Shown here: piece after piece, positions 11,481 through 24,900 of the stretch | Position numbering within the stretch: the first letter of the stretch is position 1 | Layout of the letters: each line of letters opens with the position of its first letter | Assembly: GCA_026261815.1 (NCBI GenBank) | Contig: JAMPIT010000575.1 | Location: 37,125,501 to 37,189,500 of the forward strand | Direction of reading: 5' to 3' | DNA from: Monarcha castaneiventris obscurior | Lineage: Eukaryota; Chordata; Aves; Passeriformes; Monarchidae | Length of the DNA stretch: 64,000 bases | The notes under the pieces: generated by a model | Seen by the model: only the letters and a program-made list of their open reading frames with translations | Database searches by the model: none | Told to the model about the DNA's origin: nothing | Position numbers and translations under genes: made by a program

Positions 11481-14383
11481 AAACCTCCTTAATGCAGTAA
11501 GGAATCCTTATCATTCTTTAAGCATCAGAGGAGCAGCCAGAAAAAAAAAAATATAACCAAGATGTGTAAATATAACACTTCAGAAAGCATAACAAAACCC
11601 CTGTTTGTTTTGACATTGCAGAACCAGTAATTCATGACTGGTAACAGGATAAAAAATATTCAGAGAAGAAACTTGTGTCCTCTGGTCTTTAAATCATAAG
11701 CACGGTTTTAGCTGAATTTTATTTTTTTTTCCTTTATTTCCTTCCCACAACAGCAGCTATGGTGCTTTGTCCATAGAAGTTCTGTATTTGCCAAAAGTTA
11801 TGATGATCTTCCTTCTGTGTGGCAAATATGAACGGAAGATAGATGTGCTGCCCGAGGCCCCGGTGTGCGGCACTGGTCAGTGGTGTGACCCCGGCTGGTG
11901 TGCAGGATCCTGCCCATAACCCAGACAGGATGCTGTGGGCAGTGAGGGGGGAAGCTCTGGCAAGCTTTGCCAGGAGCTGCCTGTGTGAACATACAGCTTG
12001 GTGCTTTCTTGTTCATCTCCATGGGCTGGAGGATAGCTCGCAGATCAGTTGAAACACCTTTGGAATAGGATTGTATTGTTCTGGACTGTGGCTTGTCTTG
12101 TAAAGTTGTTCACGGTGAAAAATTTGAGAGCAATCCCTGCTTCATAGATGTGAAAACGGAGAAGTGTTGGACAATGTCACATAGCTTTGCCCTGTGACAG
12201 ACTTCTGGAGTTTACAGCTTTTACGAAAATTGTTAAGTTCCTGCAGTCTTAGGACTAACCCAATTACATGCCAGTGCATGGAATTCCAAACAGAGGAATG
12301 TTTCCATAGCCAAATTTTTCTATCCTTTTTCTTCTGTGGAATTTTAGTCTGCATTAATTTAGCAACAGGTTGGGAAATGTCTTTAATATTTACTGTCTCC
12401 TACTGGTTTGTGTTTGGGGCTTGTTTGTTTTAGATGTTTTTTTTTTTTTAAATGGTAGCAGAGTGCAGGCTTGTTGGGTGGCTCACATTGCAGGTGCAAA
12501 GCAGGCGAAAGTACTCAGTCCTTTCCAGTGAATGTAAAGAAATACGTGTACAGAGGAACATTCAGTAAGCCATGGATTTTTGCTTTGGAAGGGGGAAAAG
12601 GTGTCCTGTTACTCCCAGCCTGGCTTTGCATTGCTGGGTCTGAGCAGGCGGTCTGTAGCTGCTAACACTTCCCTGCATACCTCTGATGGTACTACAGCTG
12701 TCGATATCTGTGGAGCTGGGACTTCACTCCTTGGTTTGGGTCTCTCCCCATCTGCCTGTGGCTCCAGGAGCAGTTGTGTGGGGCTCGTGAGAGTGGCTGG
12801 CTCTCCTTCTGTGCTCAGTGTAAGCACATGCAGGAAAAAACTAAGTGTATAATTTGTTTCTTCGCCATAAATAAGGTTTCGCTGGTAACAGTAGCAGATC
12901 AGAATTTGCCAATCAGAAGTGGTGGTACTAGCTGACAGCATACCTTTAATCTTTAATTTGCATCTACAAGGTTGGCATGTTTTTTACCCTTCCATCTGTT
13001 GACATATGCAGTGGTTTAGGTTCCTGATTAATAGTTTACCTCTGTGCCTCCAAGTGCCAACAACAGTCTACATTGCAGAAGTTTACCAGGTACTCTGAGT
13101 GTTAGTGAGGAAATCTACATACAATTCAACCTCTTATACAGGGCACGCTGCTGACCTGTGACTTCTTTCTGTTTTTGGAGAGGGGGACGGGCGGGGGTGC
13201 TTTCAAGAGCAGGCTTCAGTACAGGAAACAGAAAAGACAGGGTTTGAAGTGATTGTATTTTTTATTTTCAGTCTCCCTTAATCCTGCTTGGGGAAGGGAA
13301 GTGGAGAGTGAAGCGTTTGATTAGGCAGGCATGGGTTAGGCAGGTGGCTGGAGTGCAATGCAGTGTTGCAGTCCTTCCCTGGTCCCTGCCACAGGGATCA
13401 TCACCCTGCCTGCAGCAGCCCTAGGTCACAGCGTGTCGGCTGAGTATTTCAGTTCTGAGCTGGGTGAATTGGAAGGTTCCTGTTAGGCCGGGGTGAGATC
13501 AGGGGTTGAGTTTTCTTGCAGCTGCAATACCCTTTGGTGTATTGAGAGAGACAGAATAAGGAAACAAGAGTGAGACACAGTGTGTTTTTAAATGGACTGG
13601 AAATACAGAGGTGGGTCCTTGCTCCCCAGCCTGCACTGGGCACTGCCCTGAAGTCAAACTTCTGTGCAGAGGGGTGTTTAATCTGCGCACACAGGCATCT
13701 GGGGGGAAAAAATTGCTGCTCTGTTCCCTCCCTCCCCACCTCCTCAGAGAAATTTCATTCATAGCCAAGATGTTCAACTGGTTGATTTATGGTGTGAGGG
13801 GTATTTTTTTAAATTTTTTTTCTTCTCTTAGCTTTGCTCTTAAAAAGCCAGCTGAGTTCAGTTCTCCCAAGGCAGGAGGAACATTTTCTGTCAGTTTGAT
13901 TGATCTGTGAATAACTCTGATGTTCCAAGGCATAATGTTAATAGAGTTTGTGGCATAAAGTCATATGAAGAAAATCTAAAAATAAAGAGCAGCTTGATTA
14001 ACTTCCACAGCCTAAAAAGAGCACTGCTTGTGGAGCGGCCAGAGACTGGCAGTATTTGGAGAGGAATTTTCTAAAAGAGGGAGCTGGAAATCACTGTGTC
14101 TGGAAATGGGACTAAATTGTCTTCAGAATAGTTTCTTTTAATTGAAACCAAACTGAAAGTTTTCTTCCTGGGAAAGCGCCAGTCAGCTGTGGAGCCCATG
14201 CTATGTTGCTGGCAGTGCCTGGGCTTGGCAAGGGACAGCTGGAAGGAGAGGGCAGGAGGCTCCAGATGTGCTCACTGCCCCTGGAGGCCCCCATGGGCAC
14301 TCTCAGACAAAGTAGCCTGATCATTTGCATGGTCTAAGACTCTTTACTGATACTGCTGGATTTGTCTTGTGGTGTTTTTGGTC

Positions 14384-14560
14384 ATGCTCCAATGCCTGAC
14401 AACCTTTTAAGTAAAGAATTTTTTTTCCCTAACACCTGATCTAAGTTCCCTGATGCAACTTGAGACCAGTTTCTCTTGTCCTATTGTTTGTTCCTTGGGA
14501 AAAAAAGACTGACCTCTACCTGTCTGTAACCTTCTTCCAGGCAGTTGTAGACACAATTGG
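14384..14560 (-). mobile_element. CR1 LINE internal 3' fragment
   Basis: The segments gtaaagaattttttttccct, tgagaccagtttctcttgtcc and gttgtagacacaattgggc match the CR1 region normally seen shortly upstream of its 3' tail, in antisense. The tail itself is missing and the copy is strongly diverged. Confidence 0.6.
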
Positions 14561-14608
14561 GCTGGTGGGTCTTGGTCAAAGAGAAATACTATCATCTTGG
14601 TGAGCAGG

Positions 14609-14667
14609 ATCTGCTGAAGTTTCTTTCTCACTGAGAGAAAGTGAATCTGCTGAGTCTCTTTCTCACT
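14609..14667. repeat. Imperfect direct repeat, period 36
   Basis: atctgctgaagtttctttct (from 14609) recurs as atctgctgagtctctttct (from 14645), separated by ctgagagaaagtga-like sequence. Confidence 0.7.
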
Positions 14668-15340
14668 CCCCTGTCTCCAGAGTCCAGAGGGAGCACATGC
14701 AGCAATGCCAGGGCAGGTCTCAGCTGTGGCTGGGGCAGGTCACAGCCATAGCCTGACCTGCAGCCTGAGGAGACCTGTCACCTGATGTGCTCTCCTGGAG
14801 ACAGGGAATGCATACTACGTTGAATCCGTGCAGAATAGTGATATTTTTCTGAGAGCAAGCCAAGGTTCTGTGCTCTTACCCAGAGCTGGGAACCTGTCAG
14901 GAGCTCCCTGGTGTCTGGGAAGCCCTGTGCCTGTGAGGAGGTACAGACATGGCAGAGGTGCTGGGTCTCTCTTAGGTGACTGACACTCACCCACCGGAGA
15001 CCACAAACCTCCTCTTCTACTTTCCTCTTCCATCCATGCCTACTGCTGTTAGTAGCAGGATCCCACACAGCAGATTGAGGGAGACAGCTGAGCCATTCCG
15101 CCTTATTAATAATGTTCCCTACATGGCTGGAGCATGTCCTCTTCAAGTGCCTGAAAATTTTGTGTGGGTGACCCTCTCCAGTCCTGATATGAGTCCCCCT
15201 GGTGTCCCTCATGAGAGGTGGATGGGTTCCATATGCCATGGCTGTGCTGGCTACAGTGAGGGCTTGGCATTGTCAGCTGGCAGTTTTGGTCCAGGAGCCC
15301 TCCCCTCTGGACAGCTCTGGCTGAAAGCTACCAGGAGGAG

Positions 15341-15382
15341 GAAAGCCTTTACTTGCTACCAGAAGGCCTTTACTTGCTATTT
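15341..15382. repeat. Tandem duplication, 2 x 21 bp, imperfect
   Basis: gaaagcctttacttgctacc (from 15341) is followed by gaaggcctttacttgctatt (from 15362). Confidence 0.85.
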
Positions 15383-15721
15383 TTTCTTTCCTCCCCTCTC
15401 ATCTCTAAGTCCACAGTCCCATTCTCTTAAAAATCCTTTAATAATTGTATCCAAACCAAATGGATGTTTTTGGGTGGTTTGGGGTTTGCTTGCTTGTTTA
15501 TTATTATTTCTGGATATAAACTCTCCAGGACTACTTGTCCTGTGCAGTCAACAGGGAGGCTATGAAGATTTTCTGAAGATAGGCTAAGACCATGCCTTAC
15601 TGGGACCATGTTGTAGAAGGGCTCATGACCTGATGACTTGGGATACTGCTTTCTGTCATTCCTTGTCAACCTTTCCCTGTGTTTATATGGTTTTTAAAAT
15701 AGCTGGGCAAAAAGCAAGCTA

Positions 15722-15739
15722 AACCAACCAACCAACCAA
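15722..15739. repeat. (AACC)n short repeat
   Basis: Four copies of the tetramer aacc. Confidence 0.8.
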
Positions 15740-16174
15740 AGGCCAGGACTGGAAGAACTCTTCAGATTAGAAAAAAATGCATGTGCTTAGAAACCAGCTG
15801 TGGTTTTATTTGAAACAAAACAGAACAATCACAGTTTATCTGGAGGAGTTTTTTGTTTTTTTTCTAACAGACAAAACAGGTTCAATATTTAAAGACTTGT
15901 AAGACTGGTAAGGAATCATATCTTGTGACCACTGTTCTCAATTTTTAAGCCACTGTTGTAATAGTGATAGGACATATCCTCTGTACCTTTCCTTTCCAAA
16001 GGAGCCCCATTCTCCAAGTAAACTGTATATAAAATGCATATAAATATCTGTGATGTGCATCCCCAACCAGTTTGTGATTTCATGTTAATGGTACCATCTG
16101 GGTAGGGCAGCTCAGTCCTTGGTGGCCACTTCAAGTCTGATTGGGAAAGCACTGGATCAAGACTGCTACTATGG

Positions 16175-16220
16175 GATGGCAGTTCTGATCAACATGAGAT
16201 GGCAGTTCTGATCAACATGA
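16175..16220. repeat. Tandem duplication, 2 x 23 bp, perfect
   Basis: The 23-base unit starting gatggcagttctgatcaaca occurs twice back to back (16175-16197 and 16198-16220) without mismatch. Confidence 0.95.
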
Positions 16221-16618
16221 GCTGCATGGAGCAGAAAAAAAGTTTGAGATCCTTTTCCTAAAGGAAAGATGAAATTTTGTTCGTGTTGGCCTTGTCATCA
16301 GAGACTCTGTGGTATGTCAGCTGGAACAGAGGATGGATCCCCACTGAGCACTAGATGTTTGACTGCTCTTGTACCAAAATGAAGGCAGATGCATTTGAAA
16401 AAGTTTGTATGATGACTGCTTGCTGTTTCTGCTGGCTCTGAATTTATTGTTCATCAGAGTTAAATTCATAAAAATGCATAAGTTGCAGATGGGGAAGTGA
16501 TAGAGGAAATGCATCACTCAAATAAGTGCAACTGACTTCAAGGGAAAAAGCCACTAATGGGAAAGATAAGAAATGTTCAAGAGTTTTTTGTGGAAGAGGA
16601 GAACCCTAGGTATCTCTA

Positions 16619-16747
16619 CCAAGGCCAGGTTGAATGAGGCTTTAAACAACTTGGTCTAGTGGAAGGTTTCCCTGCCCATGGCAAGTGGGCTGGAACTAGA
16701 GCATCTTTAAGATCCCTTCCAAGCCAAACTGTTCTATGATTCTGTGA
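16619..16747 (+). mobile_element. CR1 LINE 3' tail
   Basis: It reads in plus orientation: caaggccaggttgaatgagg, ttggtctagtggaaggtttc, tgcccatggcaagtgggctg, then ttctatgattctgtga, the degenerate 8-bp tail repeat. It is a very short, 5'-truncated insertion. Confidence 0.9.
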
Positions 16748-18575
16748 GGTATTTCACTATTTGAGTGATAAGGACAGGAAGATTTGTGGCTGGCTGAGCA
16801 GACTGAGATATTGATCTAGTACTGCATTGTGTTTTCTTATGATATAGGATAATGATGCATTATCTTTCACTTCAGGAAATAATGGCTTAAAAGGTTTTTG
16901 AGCAAAGAGGCTGTTGACTGTAGAAATAAAATTAAATGGAAGTTATATGAAACTGGCTGGAAGAGATCCTGGAATTTAAAAGGGCTATTGTAAAGTAGGT
17001 GTTGGCACTTTTTCAGTGAGGGTGTGCCACCCTGTAGCCTTTTTTTCCTAAATTAGAGGTTGCATGTGCCAGTAGAACTTGAGTGGAAGCTGAGAGCTGC
17101 TGCCTTTTGCAGAGTCCATAGAATGCTACAAGGTCCAGCTTTGGGCGTGTCCGCTGGAATGTTTGGGATCGGTCCTGGGAGGTTTGTACTGCTCACTGCC
17201 ACCATCGGTTGTGCAGAGCTCTGTGGTGCTCAGAACTGATGGACTATGGAATAACTTACTGTTTCTTCACAGATTAGTCTTCATAAAGTAGATGTCCCAC
17301 ACGTCATGCCTTTGTTTCTAACAGGCTCCAAGTTTTATGCCTGTCCTATTTGAGATAGGATATTACCAAGGAAGATGGTGTAAAGGTTGTGCTTTGACTC
17401 CATGGTACTTTGAGCCCTCTCAAAGTAGCATCACTCACCCACCATTGTGGCATTTATATGAATGTATTGCTGGTGTGGTGAACAATTTATGGGAGATGTT
17501 ATTAGCACCTTGTAAGTCCCAAGGACAGCTGAACACAGCCTTTTATAGTCTATCATACAATGGCCTTCTGTTCACAAAAGTGGGAAAATGATTGGTTTGC
17601 ATGTAGACTTCCTTATTTAAAAGCAGTCTCTGGTTTGGTAAATGTCATTATTATTTTAATCAAATTAAGCTTCCTTTACACTTTTTGTAATCTGCTGTTA
17701 GGAAAAATCCACCTTTATTAAGCATACTTTCTTAATACTTTCTCAGTCTTGTTGGTTCAGAGCACAGCTGGGGAGGAACAAGAGAAGAGAGTTAAAAGTG
17801 GACACTTTCTCCTAACTACTCCACTTTTCTTTTTAAGAACTCTTAATGAGAACCCTTCATTTTTCAATGGCAACCTGTGTCTTTCCTTTTCCTGCAATAG
17901 TTTCTCCTGGCCAAAGTGTGCCATAAAAGAATAATAATGTTCCTGGCATTCTGTGTATTTTTAAATGCAAAGAAATGGTTGGACAGAAGAATAGCATGAT
18001 TGTAAAGCCTTGACTCTCTTTGTAGGTGCACATGCATTTGATAGTGCAAAGTCTGAACTATACTTACAGCTTTCTTATATCAGCTGGCAGTCCCTTTGAA
18101 GGGACACATCATTTTTCTTTTATTTTGTTTGCCTCTGCCCAGAAGGCAGCATGTATTAAAAATAATAATAAGTGCTTCCACCAGTGCCTGATGGAACAGT
18201 TTAGTAGGTTAGTCATCAGATGTAGAAATACCTGGCATTTTCAAAAATTAGGACTCAAATGCCTCTCAGGATCTCTCTCCTCTATGCGGGTGTTACTGTT
18301 TCATTAGGTTGGGATTTTTCCTGCAGCATATGAGTCCTGATCAGTCCAGGAGCTTTCAATGCTGGGTTTCAAAGCATCTCTAAGTCTTGTGGAAATGTTG
18401 GCCAGGCTTTCTTCACTGGAACAAACACACCATTTCTGTGCTTCACAGCTTAGGAGTTGGTAAGGAAGATGCCTACACGGGAGCTCTAGGCTTCGTGCCA
18501 TCTAATTTTAGGGCAGCTTGAAAAGCAAACATTTAGTAGAAACAAATGAATTGAACTCAGCAAAGGAATTCGCTA

Positions 18576-18592
18576 CAAAAAAAAAAAAAAAG
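18576..18592. repeat. Poly-A tract
   Basis: A run of about 16 A; no retroposon body recognised upstream. Confidence 0.8.
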
Positions 18593-20330
18593 GACAGATC
18601 TTGGTATTAGTCCTGTGTCAATAAATCACATGTCATATCAAGTTTCAGATATTGATGATTATTTTCTTTGACTGTCTTTTGATATCCATTTTCTGAAGTT
18701 GAGACAGAGACAGGAGAGTAGAGCTGCCAAGAATTTCTTTTTTAACTTCATTTTCCTCCACTGAGAAAGCTAATTGTATCTGTCTCTGAGCCACTTAATT
18801 CACTGCCTGTCATGCTCTTCTCTCAGTGTAAACTTCCTTGGGGCTATCGCTACAGTCCCAGCAGAGGAGGAAATTAGGGTCTCTTACAGAAATAACCTAC
18901 AGCTTACATAGCATAAACAAATATTGGAAAGCAAACACTGACAGGTTGGGGAAAAGTGTTTTTTAAAAAAAGGAAAGTAATAAAAAAGAAAAGATTAAAT
19001 GCAAACATAGTGCCCTGCAGTGTTTAAAACACTTCCTTATAGTCTGTCAGGCTACATGTTCAGGACCTTTGATCAGGAGGGAGGTTGTTTATTTCCTGTA
19101 CAAACCAGCTTATACATTGATCAATGCATTGTTGATATAGTGAAGGTATTCATTCCCTTTACCGGTCTCTTTGAGAGGCCTTGGACTTGACAACAGTATC
19201 GTGAGCATTTACATGGGTATCCGAGTCATGGAGAAAATGCAAAGAGGAACAAGAGGATGGAGTTGATCGCCTGTTTAAGGGGAGACTGCTTGGAGGGGTC
19301 TCTGTGGAAAGAAATGCCATGGGGTGAAGGTTGTTCACACTTAGAAGAGACCATTTGGGAACCATTGGCTTAAATCAACCATTTTTCTTGCCATACTGGG
19401 AGGACCTGCTGCAAGACTCCTGTTAATAGGAGTTGTTTCTGACTGGTCAGGCCCTGTGGGAAGGGGAAGACATTAATACTAAAATAAACCAACAAAACAA
19501 CAAAAAAGCCTTTAAAATATACCATCTGCCTTAAAACTTTGCTGCATTTTGGTGCAAAAATTTAGTGTTTTTCTCAGGGTGGACCTGAATGCAGAGTTAT
19601 GCAAAGAATAACCTTAACTTTGTATGCACAGTAATGGGATCTAAAATAACTATTATTAGAAAGGCAAACTTGCTTAGCTGGAAAGCGAAGGATTATTTAC
19701 TTTTTGTCCCAACTGTTTTAAGTCTGAGGCATCAGGCTTAAAGTGGCCTGCTGGAGATCTGTAATGAAGCTGTGCAGTTTGCTACCACTGGATCTTGTGG
19801 AGGCCAGAAGTTTATGTGCCATCAGACAGCATCTGTACAAATTTATGAAAGAGAAATCATCAGATGCTCTTGAAAAGAGAAAAATCCCCTCCAGTTCCTG
19901 AAACATGGGAGCTGCAAATCACTCTGTTGCTGTCTGCAGTTAACTACAGTGGATTTTGCCTGGTTTTACTCCACCATACCCATTTTGTTGTGGACCACTA
20001 TCAGGCAGTATTTGGGTTAGGGAAACCTTTGGCTGACCTCTGTCAGTCATTGCTGTGACTCATGGAGCAAAGGTTAACTGCAAACCACACTTTGGGAACC
20101 CACTCATTTTTAACAGAGCACTAATTCAATAATATTATGGTTACTTGGACTACGACTAGGTGGGATGAATTCAGTTTTCCATCTCAGTCCAGACGTTTCC
20201 TTTCTCACATAAAGTTCTTTTCCGTCTTTGTGAAGCACTCTGTAAAACATGAATAATGGCACTTCTCTGTGTGTGTGTTACTTCACCTAAAAAACAGCCC
20301 CCCAGCATGTATTTGAGCACTGCTTTGGGG

Positions 20331-20840
20331 TTAGCTGGCATTAATTGTCGATACTATTATCCCACCAAGAGGAGCAGGAGGTGAAATTCCTTCATCCATC
20401 ATCTTCCTCCAAATGAGTGGTGCAGAGTAGGAGCCTCCTGTTTGCAGAGAGGGCAGGCTGTTATCTGTTAATATGGCAGCATTTCGCCAAATGATGAGAC
20501 TGTCAGAATTGCAGCAATTTGAACACGCTGAGCAAGCTTTTATATACACAGGAACAAGATGCCGGCATTGGATTGCTGAAGAGGAGTAACATGCTCTGGG
20601 GATTGACAAGTGCTTGGCAAACCCATGTTCCTGGGGCTCATCAGACATTCACGGCTCTCATGCAATGCTGGTGAAGAGCATACTCAAGTGGCTTCATCAT
20701 TGCCTGGGTGACATCTGGTGACATGCAGTTAGGCCTGTCATGTTTTTTGGGGATGAATTCATTTTCACAATATTTGAATGGAATCCATTTATGCAGAATG
20801 GAAATATTCTGGCATATGCAAGTGATTTTCAAGAGTAATA
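20331..20840. promoter_or_regulatory. Candidate conserved non-coding element
   Basis: This is about 500 bases of complex, repeat-free sequence with balanced composition, embedded in simpler AT-rich DNA. Examples of the motif-rich core are TTAATATGGCAGCA near 20468 and GGCATTAATTGTCGATA near 20337. No frame is convincingly coding. The call rests on sequence texture alone; cross-species alignment is needed to confirm it. Confidence 0.2.
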
Positions 20841-21824
20841 TTTTTGGTCCATCTTGTATTTAGTGACAAAAGTGTAATTAGCTGCACTTAGCCACGTGCT
20901 ATTTTATGGAGTAGTTTTCTGGATTTCTGTGCTTCTTGCTGGCTCTGCTCCTCCTCTGCTCCCTCCTGATGAACGTAGCTACAACTGTTGGGATGAGGAG
21001 GAGGGAGCACAGGTACACTTGGTAGCTTCCTGTGGTCGTAAATGGGGCTCCAAACAAATGTGTCTGCTGGCAAAAGCTGGCTTTTCTCTCCCTCCAGCAG
21101 CTGGAGAGTTTACATTGCACTAAACAGAGGCTTGCACACTAAGTGGTTTTTGATCCTCTGATACGCTCTGCTTCAGTAGTGGAGTATATTATTGTTTCTC
21201 TACCAAGTTAGTTGGTTGTTCTGCTTTGGTGTTGCTGAAGGCAAGTGTTGGGAATTGGGTATTTTAGGTTTTTGTTTTCCTTGACCTCAGAAGACAACTG
21301 TGGCTTTGATCCTGCATTGCAACCGAGCTGAACTCAGGTTTAGGGTGAGTTAGGAGTCTGTTAGGAGCTTTAGCTTGTTCTTCAGCTGTCTGTGACAGAG
21401 GTATGCAGAAAGTAGGATTTAACTACATAGAAAATGCTTCTGTACTGTGCCACACAACCTGAAGCTGGGGGGAAGCTCCTTGGCCCTGTTCTATTGATCA
21501 GTAGTGTGTAACCTTTGTGCCTCTAATAACTCGAATGAGAGGACCTTATGCAGTAAACCAAAGCAAAGTGTGTGGTCTTTGCAGTAGGTGAGATGGGAGC
21601 TGGAGCAGGAATGCAGAAAGGCAAATGCACTTTGACATTTTGTCCTGCTTCTGGTGGGAGCATCCCAAGAGCCACTGATGTGAAACACACATTTAGCAGC
21701 TTAGGTAGGCGTAAATCTGCTTTCTGGAGTCCTAGTCTCACCCAAGTGCTAATGTTTGTTTTGCTGAAAGGGGTCTTCTGCTGAAGGGTGTGTCCAGCTG
21801 TGGAAAACAGGATGACAAGGGGGT

Positions 21825-21946
21825 AAAATGCTAAAATAGAGTTTCCAAATGTTCTTCTGCAACTTGTTCCTCTGAATCTTAATGCAAAATGCTAAAATAG
21901 AGTTTCCAAATGTTCTTCTGCAGCTTGTTCCTCTGAATCTTAATGC
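21825..21946. repeat. Tandem duplication, 2 x 61 bp
   Basis: Two adjacent 61-base copies (21825-21885 and 21886-21946) differ at a single position (A at 21862, G at 21923). Near-identity suggests a recent duplication, or an assembly artefact. Confidence 0.95.
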
Positions 21947-24900
21947 ATGCTCTGGCTTAGGCTCCATTTAAGACTTGCCCCTTGGAGACAGGCTGGCAGG
22001 GCTCAGGTGTACTGCAGAGGCTCAGGGCAAACTCATTTCAGGTTAGCCTAAAGCAGCATGCCAGGTGAAGAAGTATTGTGAAACCCTATTTTAGCTATTT
22101 GCTTCTGTGTCTTTGAGAGAAGGTGATCATGAATGTAAACCCTCTTTTTTTTTTTTTCCCCCAGTGCAGTTCTGCTATGATTAAAAAAAAACACCCCCAA
22201 AAACATCATATAAACCTCCGAAATGCCTGTGACAAGGTAAGGATAAAGAAAGGTTTCTCATTGTTAAAATGGGCTTTTTGAGAGTACCATCAAGGCATTT
22301 TGGAGAATAGAGGTGTTTTATTTTTAATGAGAAGAACTAAAGAATAAAAAATGGTAGCCTTGGAGAATTGTAGATCAAAGGTTTCTTCATTGTAAAACAA
22401 ATGAAAGGTTTCAGTCCTAGAAGTGATGAATAAATTGATTAATTTTTAATATGAAGAACAGGCTATAAATGGTAATTTAATTCTTTGGGGGAGAGAATCA
22501 TTTAAGCACTGTTTAAAACGTCCAGATTTTTTTCCTGTGGAGATTATAATGATAACTGAGGGGAGGACTGGGAGGGGGCACAGTGTGGCCAGGGCTGTTG
22601 TGCTCAGCACTGCTTCCACTCACTGCAGTGCTCGTGTCCTTCCCAGAGGTGGGAGGTGGATGCTGCTCTGCTTCTTGCAGAAGCTTGATTGTGCCCTTTT
22701 CCCAGGTGCATATGGGGACCTCAGCCTTGGGGGGGGAAACCTGAATGCTTAAATATAGTTCAGACTGATCAAATGTGCCCATACTCACAGCCCCCCTGTG
22801 CCTTGGCTTTGCAAGCAGCAAAGCCCAGGGGGGAAATGGCTGGGACCGAGTGTCCCCTGCCCCAAGCCACCCCTCTGCTCGGTGCCAGGGATGTGTGGGG
22901 GTGTGGGATTGAAAATGGACCCTCACGGAAGGAGCAGATTGCCTGGGGTCCTGGCGCAGAGGGGTCTCAGGCAGCACGGGACAGGCAGGAGACTGGGGCA
23001 GGAAGGGCAGAGATGGGAGAGGAGGACCATGGCCTTTGTGGGATAAAGCAGGAATTATGAAGTGTAGGCTGGGGAAGGGGCACTTAATGGCATTCGCCCA
23101 GGGCAGCTCACTGCTACCAGACTGACAGGATGATGGGTGCTGCCAAATTTGCATAATAGCACCACTAATAAAGGCCTTGAGGTCCCTGCTGATTGCTTCT
23201 CCATCGCCCACTGCACACAGCCCTTGCATTGGGCTCATCCTCCTCTCTGTAGCTGTGACCCACTTTTCACTTCCTAAACCCGATTTTGTTTGTCATTTGT
23301 GGGGTAGCCTGGCCCAGCTCTGTGAGGGAACCTTGTCAGCTCCGATCTGGTGTTCCTGCATGGCCGGTGGCTGGGACCACAGCCCACTGCTGTGTCCCTG
23401 CCTGGGCTGTGCCCTGGCACGTCTGAGCTGCCAGTATTCCAGTCTGCATCTTCCAGTGATGCTGTCACGCTCACTAACTTTCTTCCCTTCCTTCTCTTGG
23501 CAGTGTTTTGAAAGTTAAAATAAAGAAAAATAGAGGAAAAAAAGGAAATATTTGCCTCTTGCTTGACACTAATTCCCCAATTCTAATCTTTATTCATGTT
23601 TCCATCCCCCGCCAGTTCTCTCCCCTTGCTTTCCTGTCACACCTCTCCCAAGCCTGGTGGATGAAGAAGCTCCACCACAGCCCTCGTGCGTGGAGATGGA
23701 CTCGCTTCACAAACCTGGGTGGCTGAGCCATGCCACATGCCCCCGGGTAACAGCTGTTTTGGAGAGAGAAATGTGCTACTGCTGCTCACACTAGTGATTG
23801 AATTCTGATTTCTTTCTGACCCCTTAGAGCAATGCAGGAAACAAAATCAGTTGTATTTGCAAGGTCTGTTTTGCATGTGGCTGTGTCTCTATCACAGCCG
23901 AATATCTTTAATACTTTCAACAAAATAAAAGGCATAAAATACCCACTTTGACTTAAACAAAAAAGCGTGCTAAGAAAAGGTAATGTTTTTGACAAATGTT
24001 GCATTCTCATATCATTTTATACTGAAGTGGCTTAGAAGGCATGATGGGACTTGTTAGTCATGGGTATGATTTTTTGGTCAGCTTGCAGCTTACAGGGAGT
24101 CACAAATGCATGTGTGCATTCAGACCTTTGCTGTGTCACTGGATTCCTGATGATATGCCTAAGCTCTAACAGCTGGTCACAGTGGTAGCAAGCTCCAAAC
24201 TGAGAAGCAGGGTTGAGCTCTCCAACTTTAACCCTGTGGGGACTGCAGATGGGCAGTATTAATACTCTGAGAAATTTTAAGAGTTTTGTTTGTAGCTTAA
24301 ATAGCAGCACTGCTCCCCTCCCCCCACCTTGCACCCTTCCTCCAGCCCAGATAATGAAAGGTGCACTGATAAGATTTCATAATTTAATTTCTTAGCTTGC
24401 ATCAACTTCAGGTGGTGAGTGGATAATTCAGTGTTATGAATTCAACATTAAGAGTGTAACTGAAGTTGATTCCAGTGTGCTGACCGGAATTTTATTTTTC
24501 AGCCCTGCCAAGGTTTGACCAAATGTTTGTTTCAGGTGGATTCTCCGATCCCTTTTAAGTACTCTTCAGCTTCACTTTGTATGGCTGTTGCAACTGGTTG
24601 TTGTTAGCCTGAAATCAAACCTAAATCCTGAAGAAGGTTAAACAGTAATGTCTGGAGGTTGCATTGGTACAAAAGTGGTTCACCTTGGGAAAGTCATATC
24701 TATATCTAGCTCACTGTTCTCTTTAAGAGCTTATGGGTCTGATTCAGCCTCGTGTTTATTTTGCAGCATTGCTTTGGGTAGAGCTGCTGCTGTTTTTTCA
24801 CTGATGTGTGAGATCAGAGCATGCCTTGTGGAGTTTAACTCTTTGCACTCACAGCAATAAGCTTCTGAAAGCTCTGTGAGCCGATTTTCAGCCAAGTGAT

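Larger units (their letters stand above)
8693..14383. other. Non-coding DNA with microsatellite and motif cluster
   Basis: AT-rich sequence holding the 10.5-kb microsatellite and the POU/SOX motif cluster at 11.35 kb. Remaining open frames are short and unrecognised. Confidence 0.55.
14561..16618. other. Non-coding DNA, short duplications only
   Basis: It includes a 203-codon plus-strand frame (14976-15587) and an overlapping 153-codon minus frame (14778-15239). Neither has a recognisable domain, and the former ends in low-complexity sequence. Three short duplications are listed separately. Confidence 0.55.

Noticed and set aside
14976..15587. 203-codon plus-strand frame
   Set aside because: No domain; it includes peptides translated from the short duplication at 15341-15382 and from T-rich sequence; overlapping open frame on the other strand.
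22513..23238. 241-codon minus-strand frame
   Set aside because: It lies in a GC-richer patch, the peptide is proline/serine-rich with no recognisable domain, and frames on the opposite strand are open too. Most likely chance.
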